NCBI RefSeq assembly: GCF_003086295.3
Contig: NC_092048.1
Location: 112,174,276 to 112,238,275, forward strand
DNA: 64,000 nucleotides
Source of the DNA: Arachis hypogaea
Taxonomy: Eukaryota > Streptophyta > Magnoliopsida > Fabales > Fabaceae
Reading direction: 5' to 3'
The notes below the pieces were generated by a model, which was not told where the DNA came from, searched no databases, and saw only the letters and a list, made by a program, of their open reading frames with translations. The position numbers were made by a program, and so were the translations under genes. This document shows positions 34,265 to 48,400 of this stretch, piece by piece. The first letter of the stretch is position 1. Every line of letters begins with the position of its first letter.

Positions 34265-36049
34265 CATCATCGCTGGTAGCTTTGCTTGTTTGTGGTTATA
34301 ACTCGAATTTTTCTTTTCGTCGTTGATTTTTTTTATATCGTCTAAGTTCAATAGAGTTGTTTCAGCAAGTTGATCGGATTTGAACGTAGCTGCTGATTAT
34401 GCTTCATTTGCTGACTTGTGTTCTCGTCTGATGATTGTTTGCTGAATCGTCTAGGTTTTCTAATCTTCCGTGAAAAAAAAAAAAACCGCTTAGAGAGATA
34501 AAACGGAGGCAAGGAACTTTGATAATTTTTTCTCCCTTACTGGTAAGTTCGTTATCAAGAAAAGAGATCATTCTTCATGTTATAATTATTCTGGTAGGAG
34601 AGGCTGCAAAAATTTGAATATATGCTTTTATTGAGTTTTGGTTTTGCTTCAATCTGCCATTTGCAGGAAATTTCTCTAATAAATGCTAAGTCATGCAATG
34701 TACCTTCAGAATCATCGAATCCTTGGAGTGATTCTTTCTTTGTTGGAGTGCAAATCCTGCCTTAAGTCCATTTTGTCAAATTTTGAATCCTGCATAGTAA
34801 GCCTCCGTTTGAATTTTGTTCACGACTTCTTTGTCAGTGATCCCCCCTTTTGAGGTCTTAAGTATGAAATGGATGTCATCTTCGTTGATATAGAACCATG
34901 GTTTCGAGGCTTTTAAGTGATACTCTAGATTCAACTGTTTGTGACAAAATCAATTAAATTTCATTGGTGACTTTTTTCATTATTTATTTATTTATTAATT
35001 TAAAAACTTTGCTGGAGCCCTGATATTATCAGCATACCTTTCAAGCAGATAATTTTCCCTGGCTCCGTGGATTTCTTGTTAGGATCTGAAAGCATTTGTA
35101 ATGTCATTGTCTTGTGTTAGGGTCCATCATTTGCTTGGTGATATTAATAAAGCTACCCTTTTGAATGATCTTTTTCGCTACTTCAGCACCTGTGTTTAGT
35201 CACTAGCATGTGATATTAATATTTCAACTCTGTCATGTATTGTATAAATATTCTGAATGGATCATCTCTCCTTATCATTTTTGTTTCCCTTTTCATTTTT
35301 TCGGTTCTGAAACTTTGGGTGGATGATTTGTTTGATCTCATAATTATCAAGAAATTGAATTTCAAATTGATATACTTTAATTACTTCATGCATGCAGTAG
35401 ATTGTAAATATGAACTTTCAACCAATGAAAAGAGTTCAAATGATTGATTTGTTCTGACCTCAGTTACACAAGTTATTAAATGAACTCTTACACTATGTCA
35501 AATGGTTAACGGAAATTTATCCGGGAATCAGGGAACCTGTGGAGAAACTTGTTCATGACGTCTTGCATTGTCTCGTATATACTGGGAGACAATTACAGTT
35601 ATAGCATCATTGATTTGTTATTTTTTGCTGTTATTCATTTATTTGTGTAATACGTGTTCGATTGTGATTGACAGTTTAATATCACATCTAAAGGGAGGGA
35701 AATCATTTATAGCCCCACTCATTCATTATTGTTTGTGGTTATTCACTTATTTGTGCCCCATTTAGTTCCTGCATAGCAGTTCTCTTTTCTTGGATTCTGC
35801 TCATTTCTGTCACTGAATAAAAAAAGGTTTATTAAATGTTTAAAATTTTGGAAAGACCTAACTAACATTTGAAGTTTGCTATATAGGTTCTTGTGGTTCT
35901 ACATGAGCTATAATTTATAAGAACAACGCAGCACTCTTCATTAGAAGAGATACATTTCAATGCCACATAAGACTTCGCACACATAGTTTGCCAAGATTTC
36001 CTTCAGTTTTCTCTTATTTTCCCTGTGTTTGACAAGCTTTTGCCTAAAC

Positions 36050-39000
36050 ATGCCGATATGGTGGGTGAAGTCTAAAGAGGTGAAGGAGAGAAAGAAGTCA
36101 AAAAGGGAAAGTATTATTGATGCAATACAGCAAAAATTTAAGAATGCTTCTGAAAAGATGCGCAATGACAAATCCAAAGGATCTAGAAGACATGTTATTG
36201 GCACCAGGTCAGAGAAGCAATCCCAATCTGTTGTAGCTTCAAGAATATCATCACCCTCCTCCACATATGTGTCCCGCTGTCGAAGTTTTTCAGAATTAGA
36301 AAGGCCTCTATTTCAGCAGCTCCCACTGTCAGGGTCGCACCTTCCTGCTGTCAGTGACGCAAATTCTGGAATTTGTTTACCATCAAGAATGGAAAGAGCT
36401 AGTGGTTCTAAGCAATCTCTGTATTGTCCCCTACCGGCATCTGGTGTTGTTTCCAACAGGGGATATCCTACTGATGCTGAGGGATATATAGATACCGCAT
36501 CTGTTTCAAGTGATAGCTCTGGTTATAGTGGTGACTCATCTGATTCACATCTCATTAGTCATCTGGCAACCGACTATGAAATTGGAAACAGGGCCACCAT
36601 TAACAGGTCTTTCAGGTCGGTTTGCTTCCATCTGAATACATTGCTTTAAACATACTATGCATTTACCTTATATTCTTTTCCTTTACTAATAATTCATATG
36701 CTCCTAAAGGTTGGTGCACAGGAACAGATCACCTGTTACTTTCCAGAATGACTTAGGAGCATCCTCAAGCCCAGCTCCTCAAATGTGCGGCGTTAAGAAT
36801 CCATCTACTTCACCAAAACGGAGTCGTTTGCATTTGCCCAATCTAAAAATAGGCCGTACCTGTGGTCTATTCAGTGCTCAAGAAAGGTCAACATCAAGTC
36901 CTTCTAAAAGTCCAGTGAGAGCACTTGGCCCTGACCAGCTATTTAACTCTGCACTATGGACAGGAAAGCCTTGTCCATATGCAGCATCAGGGAACTACTC
37001 TAGTCCTGGTTCAGGCCAAAACTCAGATGTTGGGGATCTGCCAGGACAGGTAATTTTGCCTCTTAACAGGTACAGCCCTGAGTGTTCTCCTATACCTAGT
37101 CCGAGAATGACAAGCCATGGTCCCCGTTCCAGAATACAGGGTGGTGCTGTCACACCTCTTCATCCACGAGCTGGCACCTTCCCTTTGGAAATAACTACAA
37201 GACATCCTGATGATGTTACTCAAAAAACTCATCCTTTACCGCTTCCTCCAATAACAGTCACCAGTTATTGTCTTTCTCCAAACTATTCTTCATCTACAAC
37301 TCCATCAGCTCCTCGCAGTCCTGCCAGAGCAGAGATCCAAACAAGCCAAGTTTCACGCTGGAAAAAGGGGAAGTTGCTCGGAAGGGGGACATTTGGACAT
37401 GTTTATCTTGGTTTTGACAGGTCCGTATCATGTGGGTGTTTTGCGTGTGCCCATGCCATGCACACATTTGGACATTCTTATCTCGATTTTGGAATACTCA
37501 AACATTCAGATTGCATTTGATATACATATATCAGCATTTTAACTCATCTTTGTCTGTTAGTTTGACACAATCATGATTTTTCTTGCATTTTATCTTTTGA
37601 ACTTTTAAAGCTTGATCTGATTTATATCAAGTTCTCTGATCTGTAGTGAAAGTGGTGAGATGTGTGCGATGAAGGAGGTAACGCTTTTTGCAGATGATGA
37701 TAAATCAAGGGAATGCGCACAGCAACTTCAACAAGTAAGCTTGCTCACCACATGAAAAGTTTACAAAAAATAAAACATTTACTTTTCCTTTTGAATGAAA
37801 AGGAACAAAGGACTATACATTTTCAGGACAACAAGTATTCTCATGTACCTGATACATTTTCAGGAAATTATGCTTCTAAGTCAGTTGCAGCATCCAAATA
37901 TAGTCCGATATTATGGTTCTGAAACGGTATGTTTACTGAATTAGTTACTTAATTCATTCAGTAACTGATTTCAGTTTGAATTTTCAGTTACAATCAAGGC
38001 ATTAGAACAGATTTCTCTAAACAAATCAGCCACATCAATTGCTTCTATGCTTTGAGCAACATTTTATTAGATCTCTTTACAATTGCAAGTTCAATATATC
38101 TTATGGGTTCTTAAATTTGTTTTCTCAATCTTATTTTAGTAACATGGAATTTGGTTGCATAATATTCTTTCATGCTGTTGGCTATCAATACTTAGAATTG
38201 TGTTAACTGTACTGTGATTTTTTATGCCTAACAGGTAGAGGACAAACTTTACATATACTTGGAGTATGTCTCCGCCGGGTCTATTTACAAACTGCTTCGA
38301 GAGTATGGCCAGTTAGGTGAAAATGCCATTCGTAATTATACTCGGCAAATTCTATTAGGACTTGCGTATTTGCATGCTAAGAACACTGTCCACCGGTGAG
38401 TTTGGTAGATCATCATATGAAATTCTTATAATTACATCTGTGTTTCAACAAATAACATCTCTAATTACATTTTCGCTTGTGAAACAAAAATTTCTTGGTC
38501 TAATTACTATATTCTCTTCAGGGACATTAAGGGAGCCAATATACTAGTGGACCCTAATGGACAGATAAAATTGGCAGATTTTGGGATGGCAAAGCATGTA
38601 AGAGAATTTATATATGTTTTCTTATGTATGATGTTCATGTTAACGAAGGAACAGCCTTGGTTAGATAATTCAAATGGAGTTGAATATTTCCTTTCTGAAA
38701 TTTACAGATAACTGGGGAGTCTTGTCCATTTTCATTCAAAGGAAGTCCTCACTGGATGGCACCTGAGGTCAGCATGATTTCCCTCCTCCATAAGTACCGT
38801 TTGACACTTGTTTTTCACATGGTTCTGTTTGACAATGCCTCAATTACTTAGGTTGTACATAATTCAAATGATTGTAATCTTGCTGTTGATATATGGAGTC
38901 TTGGCTGCACTGTTCTGGAGATGGCTACGACAAAACCACCTTGGAGCCAGTTTGAGGGGGTAAGCAGAGTTTGATATATGGATCTATTTATTGGATTATA

Positions 39001-40529
39001 TAATTTAACTTCGTTTCATAATTTTTTTTCCTTTGTACCCTACACACTTGAAGGTGGCTGCTATATTTAAGATTTTACAGATGAAGAAACTGCCTGAAGC
39101 ACCAGAACATCTATCAGAAGATGGAAAAGACTTTGTGAGGCTTTGTCTGCAAAGAAATCCCCAGGACCGCCCATCGGCTGTGCAACTTCTAGAGCATCCA
39201 TTTGTCAAAAAGGCTACACTAGAAAGAACCATTCTGACTGTACATCCTTCAGAAGCATCACCAGCTATTGTAGATGAACTGAAATCTCTGGTAAAAGCAA
39301 TTGAAAGTGTATATTCAGTGGCTGATTACATACTATCATGCTTTGCATAATAGCTTTGTGTTTCTGAAGTTTTGCATAATTTTGTTGAAAGAAAAATAGT
39401 AACAAAAGAAGGGCTCCAAAAGTAGGCTAAAATATAACAAAATATTAAAATATAATAGTATTCCATCAACAGTGAAGAAATGGATGTATGTTTTTTATTT
39501 TCATTTCATTTTTTTGTGTTTCGCATATTTTTGAGTGAACTATTTATCTTGAATGTTCTTTCAGGCCATTGGACCTGCAAAACATAATTTGTGCTTAGAG
39601 TCAGAAATGGCTGCTGGTACCAGTCGGCCAAGAAGGTTGAGAATCGGCTCTGCATCAAGGTTGGTCCCCCAACCCCCCTCTCCTCCACCAAAAAAAAAAT
39701 AAATAAATAAATAAATAAAAAATAAAATGCCCACTCGTGTTTATATGACATATATGGATAAATAAATACACCAATAAAACAAGAATATACTTGTTCATAT
39801 TAATTTTTGTAGCATTCACTAGTACGTTGTGTATTCTATAAGCTGGTTAGATACTTTTAGTTGTTCATAATTAAGCTGGATTAATTGATAAGAATGTTGT
39901 GGCTGTGTGAAAGAAAATTCGGTCAAACTTCTGCAATGCTAGTTTTTATTCAGTTCTAGATACTTTTGATACTTCTGCAATGAAGGTATTAACTGTCTAT
40001 CTAACTTGTTTCTAGCGATGTGCATACACCAAGGAACATGTCATGCCCCGTTTCTCCCCTTGGACAGCGAACTTTGCCTTTGGGAACATTTGATGTGGCT
40101 GGAAGAGTGTCTACAGTTCCAGTAGTTAGTCCTCGTACCACATCTGGCCTATCCACACCATTCAATGATAGTGGTCGTACAATCTCGTTTCATAGAAACA
40201 AGCAGCCGATGTTCTCACATGAAACTGCATGTCTGATGCCAAGGTCTCAAGGTGGGTTTCATTATCAGGATCCTACACATGATGCCCTTCGAGTAACCAG
40301 ACCTTCTCAGGATGTAATAATTTCATCTGATGATGATGTTCTTGCAACCAATTATAAGAGGGTTGTCCGAAGAGAATTTTATAATGTGCCTCAAACGCCC
40401 ACGAGGGATTGTGTTAGGATGAGTACTTACTTAGATTGCCGAGCCAGTACTCCCAGGCAAGGCCCGACAACACAAATGGCATGTCACCTGCACGTCAGTG
40501 ACCTGAGGGGACACCGTGCATGTGAATAA
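36050..40529 (+). CDS. YDA: YODA-type MAP kinase kinase kinase
   Basis: Eleven coding exons: 36050-36615, 36710-37420, 37647-37734, 37864-37926, 38235-38395, 38522-38597, 38708-38767, 38852-38959, 39054-39290, 39565-39659 and 40016-40529. All have GT-AG borders and their sum is 2,679 bases, 892 codons plus stop, close to Arabidopsis YODA (883). The start [10 protein letters not shown] and [11 protein letters not shown] match the YODA N-terminus. A Ser/Pro-rich regulatory region is followed by the kinase domain (about 408-668): glycine loop [11 protein letters not shown], Lys435 in AMKEV, HRD at 529-531, DFG at 549-551, GSPHWMAPE ending at 575. The C-terminal tail has SPRTT and STPF Ser/Pro motifs. 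YODA-class MAPKKKs act upstream of MKK4/5 and MPK3/6 in stomatal, embryo and inflorescence development. All catalytic residues are present; it looks functional. It could be a paralogue and not the one-to-one YODA orthologue. Confidence 0.93.
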
Positions 40530-41273
40530 TAAACGTTCTAATTGACGGTATATACATCATAGGGTGCATTAGCATAAACATATACCATAAACATGCTGGA
40601 GGAATATAGTTTAACTATTATCTATAGTCAAACGTGAGTGTTTTGCGCGGGGATGTAAGCGTTCCCCAATTGACTCATGTTTGAGACAGTAGTTTTACAG
40701 AGTGGGACCAAAACCCCTTGTAGATGCAAAATTTGCTGTCCTCACCCAAGGTATTTTATATTTATCATCTCAGCTGGAAATGGAGGGACCAAAAGCAGAT
40801 TTGTAGAAACATATTTACTGTATAGAATATATATAACTAGAAAGTAGAAACTTAACACAATTTTGAGTTTAGCTAGAATTTCCTCCATTTTGAATAATGT
40901 TCTGTGGGATTGTGTGCTACAAGAGGCGTTGTATTGAATAAACTTTATATATTTCAAAAATAAATCTACCTCTTTCTGGATTTTTTGCTGGAAGGAAAGT
41001 CATTACTCTTTTGCAAATTGAAAATGCAAAGGCTTCATGTAATGTATTGCCCACAAGCGCAAATGCCTTCATGGAATTCGATAGCACCGTGATAGAAATA
41101 AAGAAAACAATATGCCAAATTGTAGCACTACTTGAGTGGTTATGCATCGCGTCTTAAATTTACATATATACAGCTTATACGGCTTGTGAGTAACAGCAAG
41201 TTTCTATTCTGCTAAACAGTTTTTCAATACAACTATGTTTTGCCCTTACTTAGTAGTCAGACAAACCTGTGAG
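40530..41273. other. Convergent 3' UTR space
   Basis: 744 bases between the stop codons of the kinase and dehydrogenase genes. Probable 3' UTRs of both; no other gene seen. Confidence 0.6.
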
Positions 41274-44200
41274 CTACTTTTGATTAGTTAGGCTTACGCT
41301 GAACTCCCATAGTTTTTTAGCCAGCTCTGAATCGTTAGCCAGATGGGTTGGCGTTGCCTTATTGCTGTCCATAAAGTACTCACCAGATATTCCCTTAACT
41401 TGTGGATGCAATGCTACATAACATTGAGTGGCAGCTCCCTGTAAAAACACGTCAGAACAACTCAATATATCTGCCATAGCATATAAGCATATCAGCAACA
41501 GATGTACGAAATACCTGTTGCACATTTTTAAGTAAGTATTTACCCACCATATTAGCAACAGCTGCAAAAGAAAAGTGGTGGATACATGAATATAAATTCA
41601 AGAAAACAATTTATGTATATGAATTGACAACTAGGACCTGGCATAATTCTGTTTTGCTTCCTTTTGAATGCATATCGTGACCAAGCATATTGAATTGAAT
41701 TGGAAAAACAACCATTTGTACCCATGAACTTTACGAACGCTGACAAAAATACCCATTAAAAAATGAAACTAACGTTGTATCTATCAAAGATGGATTCCGT
41801 ACGACAAAAGTACCTAAATCCTAAATTTATGTTGACTTTTTAATAAAATTTCAGAATTACCCCATCCTTTATCTTCAACCCCTCCTCTCTTCTTTCCCAA
41901 ATCTCAAACACCTCCATTGCCATTACCTTAACCACCTTCTATTCTCTACTACTCTACTAACCACCACTGTCCCATCTTTCCACTCTGACGATGACAAAGA
42001 CGACAACAAGACAACCAGACAATCCATCCGTTCCCACGCAACGCTAGATGGAGAAGCTCCGGAAGTGAGACTGAACCGAGATCCAGGGCGCAAGGTCCTG
42101 TGGTGTGATTCAACTCCTCCTAGGTCCACTTCAAGCTCATGGACTCCATGGAAAAAGGTCCTATATTTACAACAGTACAAATTATAAATTTATTATATAA
42201 TTAACGAAGTTGAACTTTCTCACTCTCCCAAATCACCACCATCATGTGTAAGATTCCTGTGTTACTCACATGCGACCCCACCAAAGCGATCTTGCCAAAG
42301 TTTCAATTTTTAGCATCTAAAGTTTCTTCTCCTTCTGACATTGTATTGAAAGTGATGGAGGAAGGGTGGTGATGGTAATAGCGGTAATAGAGTGTTGATA
42401 GGATTTGAGATTAGAGAAGTGATGATGACAAGTAAAATTAAAAGTTAGAGTAAAGTTGTTGTTTATGGCTGTGACAGTGGAGAAGGAAGAAGATGAGGCT
42501 GACGGTTGGTGATGGTGGCGGTGATGATGATGTTGGTAGAGGAGGTGGTAAAATTGCTGAAAGGGTATTGAGATTAGGATTAGGAAAATGGTAATTTGGG
42601 GTTTTTAGGTATTGAGATTAGGGTTTTTAGACAATGGAGGTGTTTGAGATTTGGGAAAGAAGAGAGGAGGGGTTCAAGATAATGGTGGGGGTAATTTTGG
42701 AATTTTATTAAAAAGTCAACATAAATTTAGGATTTGGACACTTTTGTCGTATGGAATCCATCTTTGATGGATACAACATTAGTTTTCTTCTTTAATGGAT
42801 ACTTTTGTCAGCGTTCGTAAAGTTTATGGGTACAAATGGTTGTTTTTCCAATTGAATTTTGTCTGTCTCATCTATAATTGCACAACAATACCAAATCAAG
42901 CCTTACTCGAATAGTATAGCCACTAACCATTAATGTAACCATGGTAACGCAGAATATTTGTAATAATTGATCCTGGATGAAGTGCGTTAGCGGTTATTTC
43001 AACTCCTTCTTCCTGTCAGAAAAAGGAGTATGCATTGTTCTACATTAAAATCAACCAAGTTCACACCAAACGGTCAAAAGACAAACGGATGTAAAAAAAT
43101 ACCTTAAAGCGCCTCGTAAGTTCTTTGGCATGCAAAATATTAGCAAGCTTTGATTGTCCATAAGCATAATAACTGTTGTACCTGCCCCCCAAAAAAAAAA
43201 AAGAAGGCATAAAACAGGGTGAATTGTACAAATTTGGGAACCAAAAACAATGTAAATGAAAAGAAAAATGTCATCAAGCATATTTGCGGTACAATCTCAG
43301 TAGCAATTAGCAAATAAAGAAAAAGGAGAAACCAAGGATCTCTCATTCCAAAATTACACTGATTCATCATTGATCTTATCAAAACGAATTCCTTCTTGAT
43401 ATGGAAGTCTGTGTGCTTCCGAAGATAGAATGACTATCCTTCCCTCCCGTTTGCATTCACGTACAGTTTTTTTCATAGTTTGTAGTAAAAGGTTTGTCAA
43501 GAGAAAATGACCTACAAAATAGTATAATTAGAATCTCTTTAATTCCTTTCATATTTTAGCAGGAGTGAATGACAATTTTCGGTTCTATCAACCCAACAAG
43601 ATAACATGAGGAAACTCAATATGTGAGGAAAACAGGCAATAGAACATACCCAAATGATTCGTTGCAAACTGCATCTCAATGTTGTCTTGAGAAAGCTGGA
43701 ATGGAGTTGCCATCACCCCTGCATTGTTACTTCAATCGAAAGAAGAACTTCATTTTATTTTAAAACATGCAATCAGAGCAGGTGCAGATGCTGAAGACAA
43801 AACAGAAAGACTTGTATAGAAAGTTGTACTGGAAGAGTTCATCTATGTCAAACAAGACATACATTAGGATATTGAGTGGACGTTCAGAAGAAATATAATC
43901 TGATGCAAACTTCCTAACAGATGCCATAGAGCAAAGATCTAATTCCATGACATCAATTTTAGCTGAGGGAATTTCCTTCAATATTGTTTCTTTGACCTTG
44001 GTGCCAGATTCAACATTCCTTACAGCCATAACAACATGGACACCGCGCAGTGCAAGAACTCGCGTCGTCTCCAAACCAAGGCCACTTGTAGCCCCTAATA
44101 TCAAACATAATAAGTAATTAAATTATTGATTACTCAACACCGATGCAAATTTAAATTAAAATTAAATAACAATTTGCAGGGATCATATGACTATTTCAGG

Positions 44201-44550
44201 AAAATTGATCACCAATCGGAAAAATAACACTATACTCCAATAAGTGGCCGTAATCAGCTTCGTAGTTGAAAAGACATCATAGAAAATTTAAAAATAAATC
44301 AGATCTACAATATAGTGTGATTATTGGATTTATATATGAGATCAGCAGAGGTGTGATCGAAACTGATCGACGATGATATTGCGATGAGTAAAACAACCTA
44401 ATAAAAGGAAAGTAAAAACTAAAAAGGAAGGAGGAGGAAGGAACCGGTGACGATGGCGGTGAGGCCGTGTCCATCAATGCCTTGAGTGACTTGCTCCGCC
44501 GTGGAGGAGGCTGAGAAGCCAGATTCTCCTTTCCAACCAAGAAACCACAT
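41274..44550 (-). CDS. TIC32-like short-chain dehydrogenase/reductase
   Basis: Eight exons on the minus strand: 44550-44445, 44094-43863, 43729-43650, 43511-43358, 43181-43103, 43012-42928, 41561-41515 and 41438-41274. They total 948 bases, 315 codons plus stop, with GT-AG borders. Classical SDR fold: cofactor motif TGATSGLG (35-42), INNAG (113-117), catalytic Ser in ILSSEAH (169-170), YGQSK (Tyr198, Lys202). The [13 protein letters not shown] start and C-terminal [13 protein letters not shown] match plant TIC32-like and WW-oxidoreductase-like SDRs. Arabidopsis TIC32 is an NADPH-dependent, calmodulin-binding component of the chloroplast inner envelope; substrates of its paralogues are unclear. 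The donor of exon 4 uses a GT two bases later than the CAG before it, giving Val191 at the junction. Intron 6 (1,366 bases) contains a MULE. Looks intact. Confidence 0.92.
41702..42849. mobile_element. Non-autonomous MULE in intron 6 of the dehydrogenase gene
   Basis: Inverted repeats of about 218 bases (41702-41919, 42632-42849) starting GGAAAAACAACC, with a perfect 9-base target duplication AATTGAATT at 41693-41701 and 42850-42858. The inner 700 bases contain GATGATG / GGTGGCGG-rich sequence and no transposase. TIR length and duplication size fit Mutator-like elements. Confidence 0.9.
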
Positions 44551-44666
44551 ATTCCTTTCCGTTCGCTCTTTCTTTGTGATCGATTACACACACTTTCACT
44601 TTCTCACTCACTCACTCAGTCAAAAACAAGTGTCATCGTAGTTTGAAACTTTCCATTAAAGTGGGA

Positions 44667-44676
44667 ATATAACATG
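44667..44676 (-). promoter_or_regulatory. Possible TATA element of the dehydrogenase gene
   Basis: Minus strand reads GTTATATTCC, about 120 bases before the ATG and about 30 bases inside the MULE2 insertion point. Weak match; only 157 bases of original upstream DNA remain before MULE2. Confidence 0.3.
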
Positions 44677-45461
44677 GAGTTTATTTCTTTCGGATAACAC
44701 TTAACATGACTAAATCCCCTAGTGGTTAGCCAGTGCACCGATATAGCTTTTGAGATTCCAATTGCACTATTTATATCCTTCAGATTACGATCTAGGCAAC
44801 ATAATGGTCCTTCGACAAAATTTCGGTGTGACTCAACGACGGCCTTACTTATGTGGCACAGCCACTGCCACTGCCACGTTGGACATTCGAAACGACGTCG
44901 TTTCATGGGGCAAACGTTTGAAAACCCAAACGTCGCCGTTTTGATCACAATGAGTGTAATAATTGCTTGGGTAAAGGGTTTGGCATTCGTTATGTCTTCT
45001 CCATATTTTCTCATCTCTCTCAACGCTTGGTCTCCTCCTTCATAACCAGAGACAGTGGCAACAAGTAAGGGCACTGCTGCCTACTCGCTGATTTCTTAAC
45101 ATTGTTGCACTGAACTTGGGGGAAGGTTCGTGGGAAGCCATTGAAGCAACGACTGAGGAACCGTTTAATCTAGCTCCAAGGTACAAATTTTATTTTATTA
45201 TTTTTTTAAATTTTTGGATCATTTTTCATTCCTTGGACGGGCAATTGTTAAGGTTACCTAAACATGATCCGTCTAGTCTGTGTTGAAATCCATATGTTGT
45301 TAGGGTTTTAGTCTTTCATATGTTCGAACCAGTAATGGATGCTCTGTTTCTTTTCAATAGAACAAGGGGCAATCTCTGATGGTGTATAATGTGGGTGTTA
45401 TTTGTTGTTTTTGTGTTGTATGCGTGTTAAATTTATTTTTTCCTCTGTTATGTTGCAGATG

Positions 45462-48400
45462 GACGCCGAACTGTTAGACATAATGTTTCATCATGAGGGA
45501 AATTTTGAGAGGGGTAAGGATGGGAGATGGACTTACTATCCTGACAATAAGCATTGTTTGGGTGATCTAGATGTAGACAGGTTGGATGTATTCTACCTGA
45601 GAAATTTCTTCAAAGAACTAGGTTATGAGACGATGAAGAAGGTTTGGTGGCAGGTCCCAGGGATGAGCCTGGAAGTGGGTTTGAGGCGTTTAGACTCTGA
45701 TAACGAGTTGAGAGAGATGTGTTGTCATGGTGGAAATAACAATGAGATAGTGGATGTCTACATTGAACATGGTATTTCAGAACCTGAAATAGTACAAAGA
45801 CAGGATGTTATCATGCATGTTGATGACCAGGTGAGGGAGCTTGGAGAGCAAGTTAAGTCGAATTCCAGGACGGTGAAAAACCCCGCTGTCAAACCTACCA
45901 CCGAGAAGGACCCTCCGATGAGTTTAAGCATGGTAACATACAAGCCCCAAGCTAAAGAGGCATTACCGAAGAAGACCAATGTGAATTCCAAAATGGAGTC
46001 CCAGCCTAAGCCTAAGTCAAAGCCTAAGCCTAAGACAGTTCCCAAACCCAAACCCATACCCACACAGAACAATGTCACCAGGACTAGGAGATACTGTCTG
46101 AAGTCTTCAGGGAAAGGTTTTTCAAAAGCAAAGAGAAATGGAGGTGACCATGTTATTTTATCATCTGACTCAGACTCTTATGACAGCTACGAGAGTGCTG
46201 AGGACAAGGCATATAAGCCACAAGAGCCGGATGATAGTTCGGGTGAATCGGGCATTGGATATACTATTCCTTCACACAAGAAGAAAGTAAATAAACCCAA
46301 TGCAAGGAAAAAGGTCCAAGCAGAGAGTGAAAAGGAAAAAGGGAAGGCCAAGGTCTGTGTTGATGATGATAGATTTGTGCAAGACGTTTCTGATGAAGAT
46401 GTGGACATCGGATTTGTGGGGGGAGGGAGAAAGGCGGATAACCATGACGCTTTTGATCCGGGTCAGAATCGGATAGTGCCAATTCGTGGCACTCTTTGGA
46501 GATGAAAACACCACCTAATTCAGAGGATGAGCTGGTTGGAGAAGAAATTTCGGATGAGGTATTTCCAGTGTTTAGGCAGGGTGCTAGGTTCGGAGAATTG
46601 CATTTATAAGTTGGCATGAAGTTCAATACTAAATGGGAGTTCAAGGAGGTAGTGAGGGAGTTTACTATACAAGAAGGGAGACGGATGAGGTTCAGGAAGA
46701 ACGACGGTAAAAGGGTAAGGGCAGTATGTAAGGTGAAAGATTGCAAGTGGGTTGTGTACGCATCAAGGGACTACGAAGACAGTTGCTGGCAAGTGAAGAC
46801 ATTCTTCAATGATCACACCTGTCCAAGAGAGGCTAGGAACAGGGCAACAAATAGAAATTGGGTTGCAGGTAAGTTGGTGAAAAAACTAAGGAAATATCCC
46901 AATTTCAGGAACTGTGAGACTACAACTTATTTCAAGACGAAATACGACTTGTCGCTCAATAGGAATTCTATATCACGGGCACTGTGTGATGCTAGGAATA
47001 TAGTTTATGGGGATGCGAAGGAGCAATATGCCATGCTTAGGGACTATGGTGAAACCCTGTTGAAGACCAACCCGGGATCCACAGTTCAGATTTGCACAAA
47101 GCCACAGCCTAGTGGAGAGGTCATATTTGAGAGAATGTATGTCTGCTTGACTGGGTGCAAGTCAGGTTTCAGAGCTGGCTGTCGTCCATTAATTGGACTT
47201 GATGGGGCTTTTTTGAAAACTGTATTCGGGGGGCAAATTCTTTCGGCTGTTGGACAAGATGCTAATCATCACATATACGTTATTGCATGGGCAGTTGTGG
47301 AAGTGGAGAACTTTGAGAATTGGAAGTGGTTTCTAGATTTGCTACATGAAGACCTTGGAGACTACAAGACTCATGGGTGGAACTTTATCTCTGACATGCA
47401 AAAGGTAATCTCCTAGCATAACCTTTATAATCTCACCTAAATTGTATTGTATAAAACTATGTTAACTTGGTTTAGTACATAAAGTGCAGTAAAACTGTGT
47501 TACTATTATTGTTTGATTAGTTACTATGTATAAAACTGTGTTAACTTGATACCTCTGTTATTATTGTTTGATTAATTACTATATTTCTGTGGTATGCTGT
47601 TTGTTATAACTTAGATAGATACTGAATGGTGCAATTCAGGGACTATAGTGATTCACGATTATCAATGATAGGGATTATTATGGTGAACGATGATCAAACT
47701 TAGGGACTATTATGGTGATCGATTATCACTCTTAAGGACTATTATGGTAACATAATCTTTGCTGCCTTCAGGGATTATTGCCTGCCATGAAAGCGGTGAT
47801 GCCTGATGTGGGCCACCGTTTCTGTGTCTGGCATTTGTGGCGAAATTTCAACAAGCAGTGGAAGGACCTGGAGCTGAGGGGACTATTATGGGAGTGTGCT
47901 AGAGCAACTACATTTCAAGAGTTTAAGGTATGTAAGGACAATAGTTTGGTTGTCGAGTTAGTTTACATGGACTTTTTTCACTTTTCTCAATTCTTGCCAT
48001 TCAAGAATACATGAATAGGATAACGAAGCTGAACGAGGACGCATGGAAGTATCTTGACAAGTGGCCCAGGGAGGCATAGACGAGGTCACAGTTCAGACAC
48101 AACTCCAAATTGGACTCGATTTGCAACAACGCTTGTGAGGTTTTCAATTCAAAGATCAAGGAAGCAAGGGTGACGCTGCTCAAGCTGCAGCTGATGCTGC
48201 GGTAGCTGCAAAGGCTGCTAAAGACCCTAAAAATGCTACTGCCCAAGCAACTGCAACTACCCATGCCACTGCAACTGACACTGTAACTGCCACTGCAACT
48301 GCAACTGCAACTGCAACTGCTACTAGTATAGCTACGGCTACTGCTAATATTACAAACAACATCCTGTCGGCAATCAATTCTGCTCCTATTGGTCAAGCTT

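Noticed and set aside
41274..41746. Alternative long terminal exon of the dehydrogenase read through the introns
   Set aside because: Splice sites at 41438/41515/41561 restore the exact family sequence and length; read-through frames do not.
45758..46408. Antisense Gly/Leu-rich frames opposite the MULE2 transposase
   Set aside because: Shadows of the Lys/Pro and acidic repeats on the coding strand.
48001..48396. Antisense Ser/Cys/Val-rich frames
   Set aside because: Shadow of the Ala/Thr-coding hexamer repeat of the MULE2 transposase.
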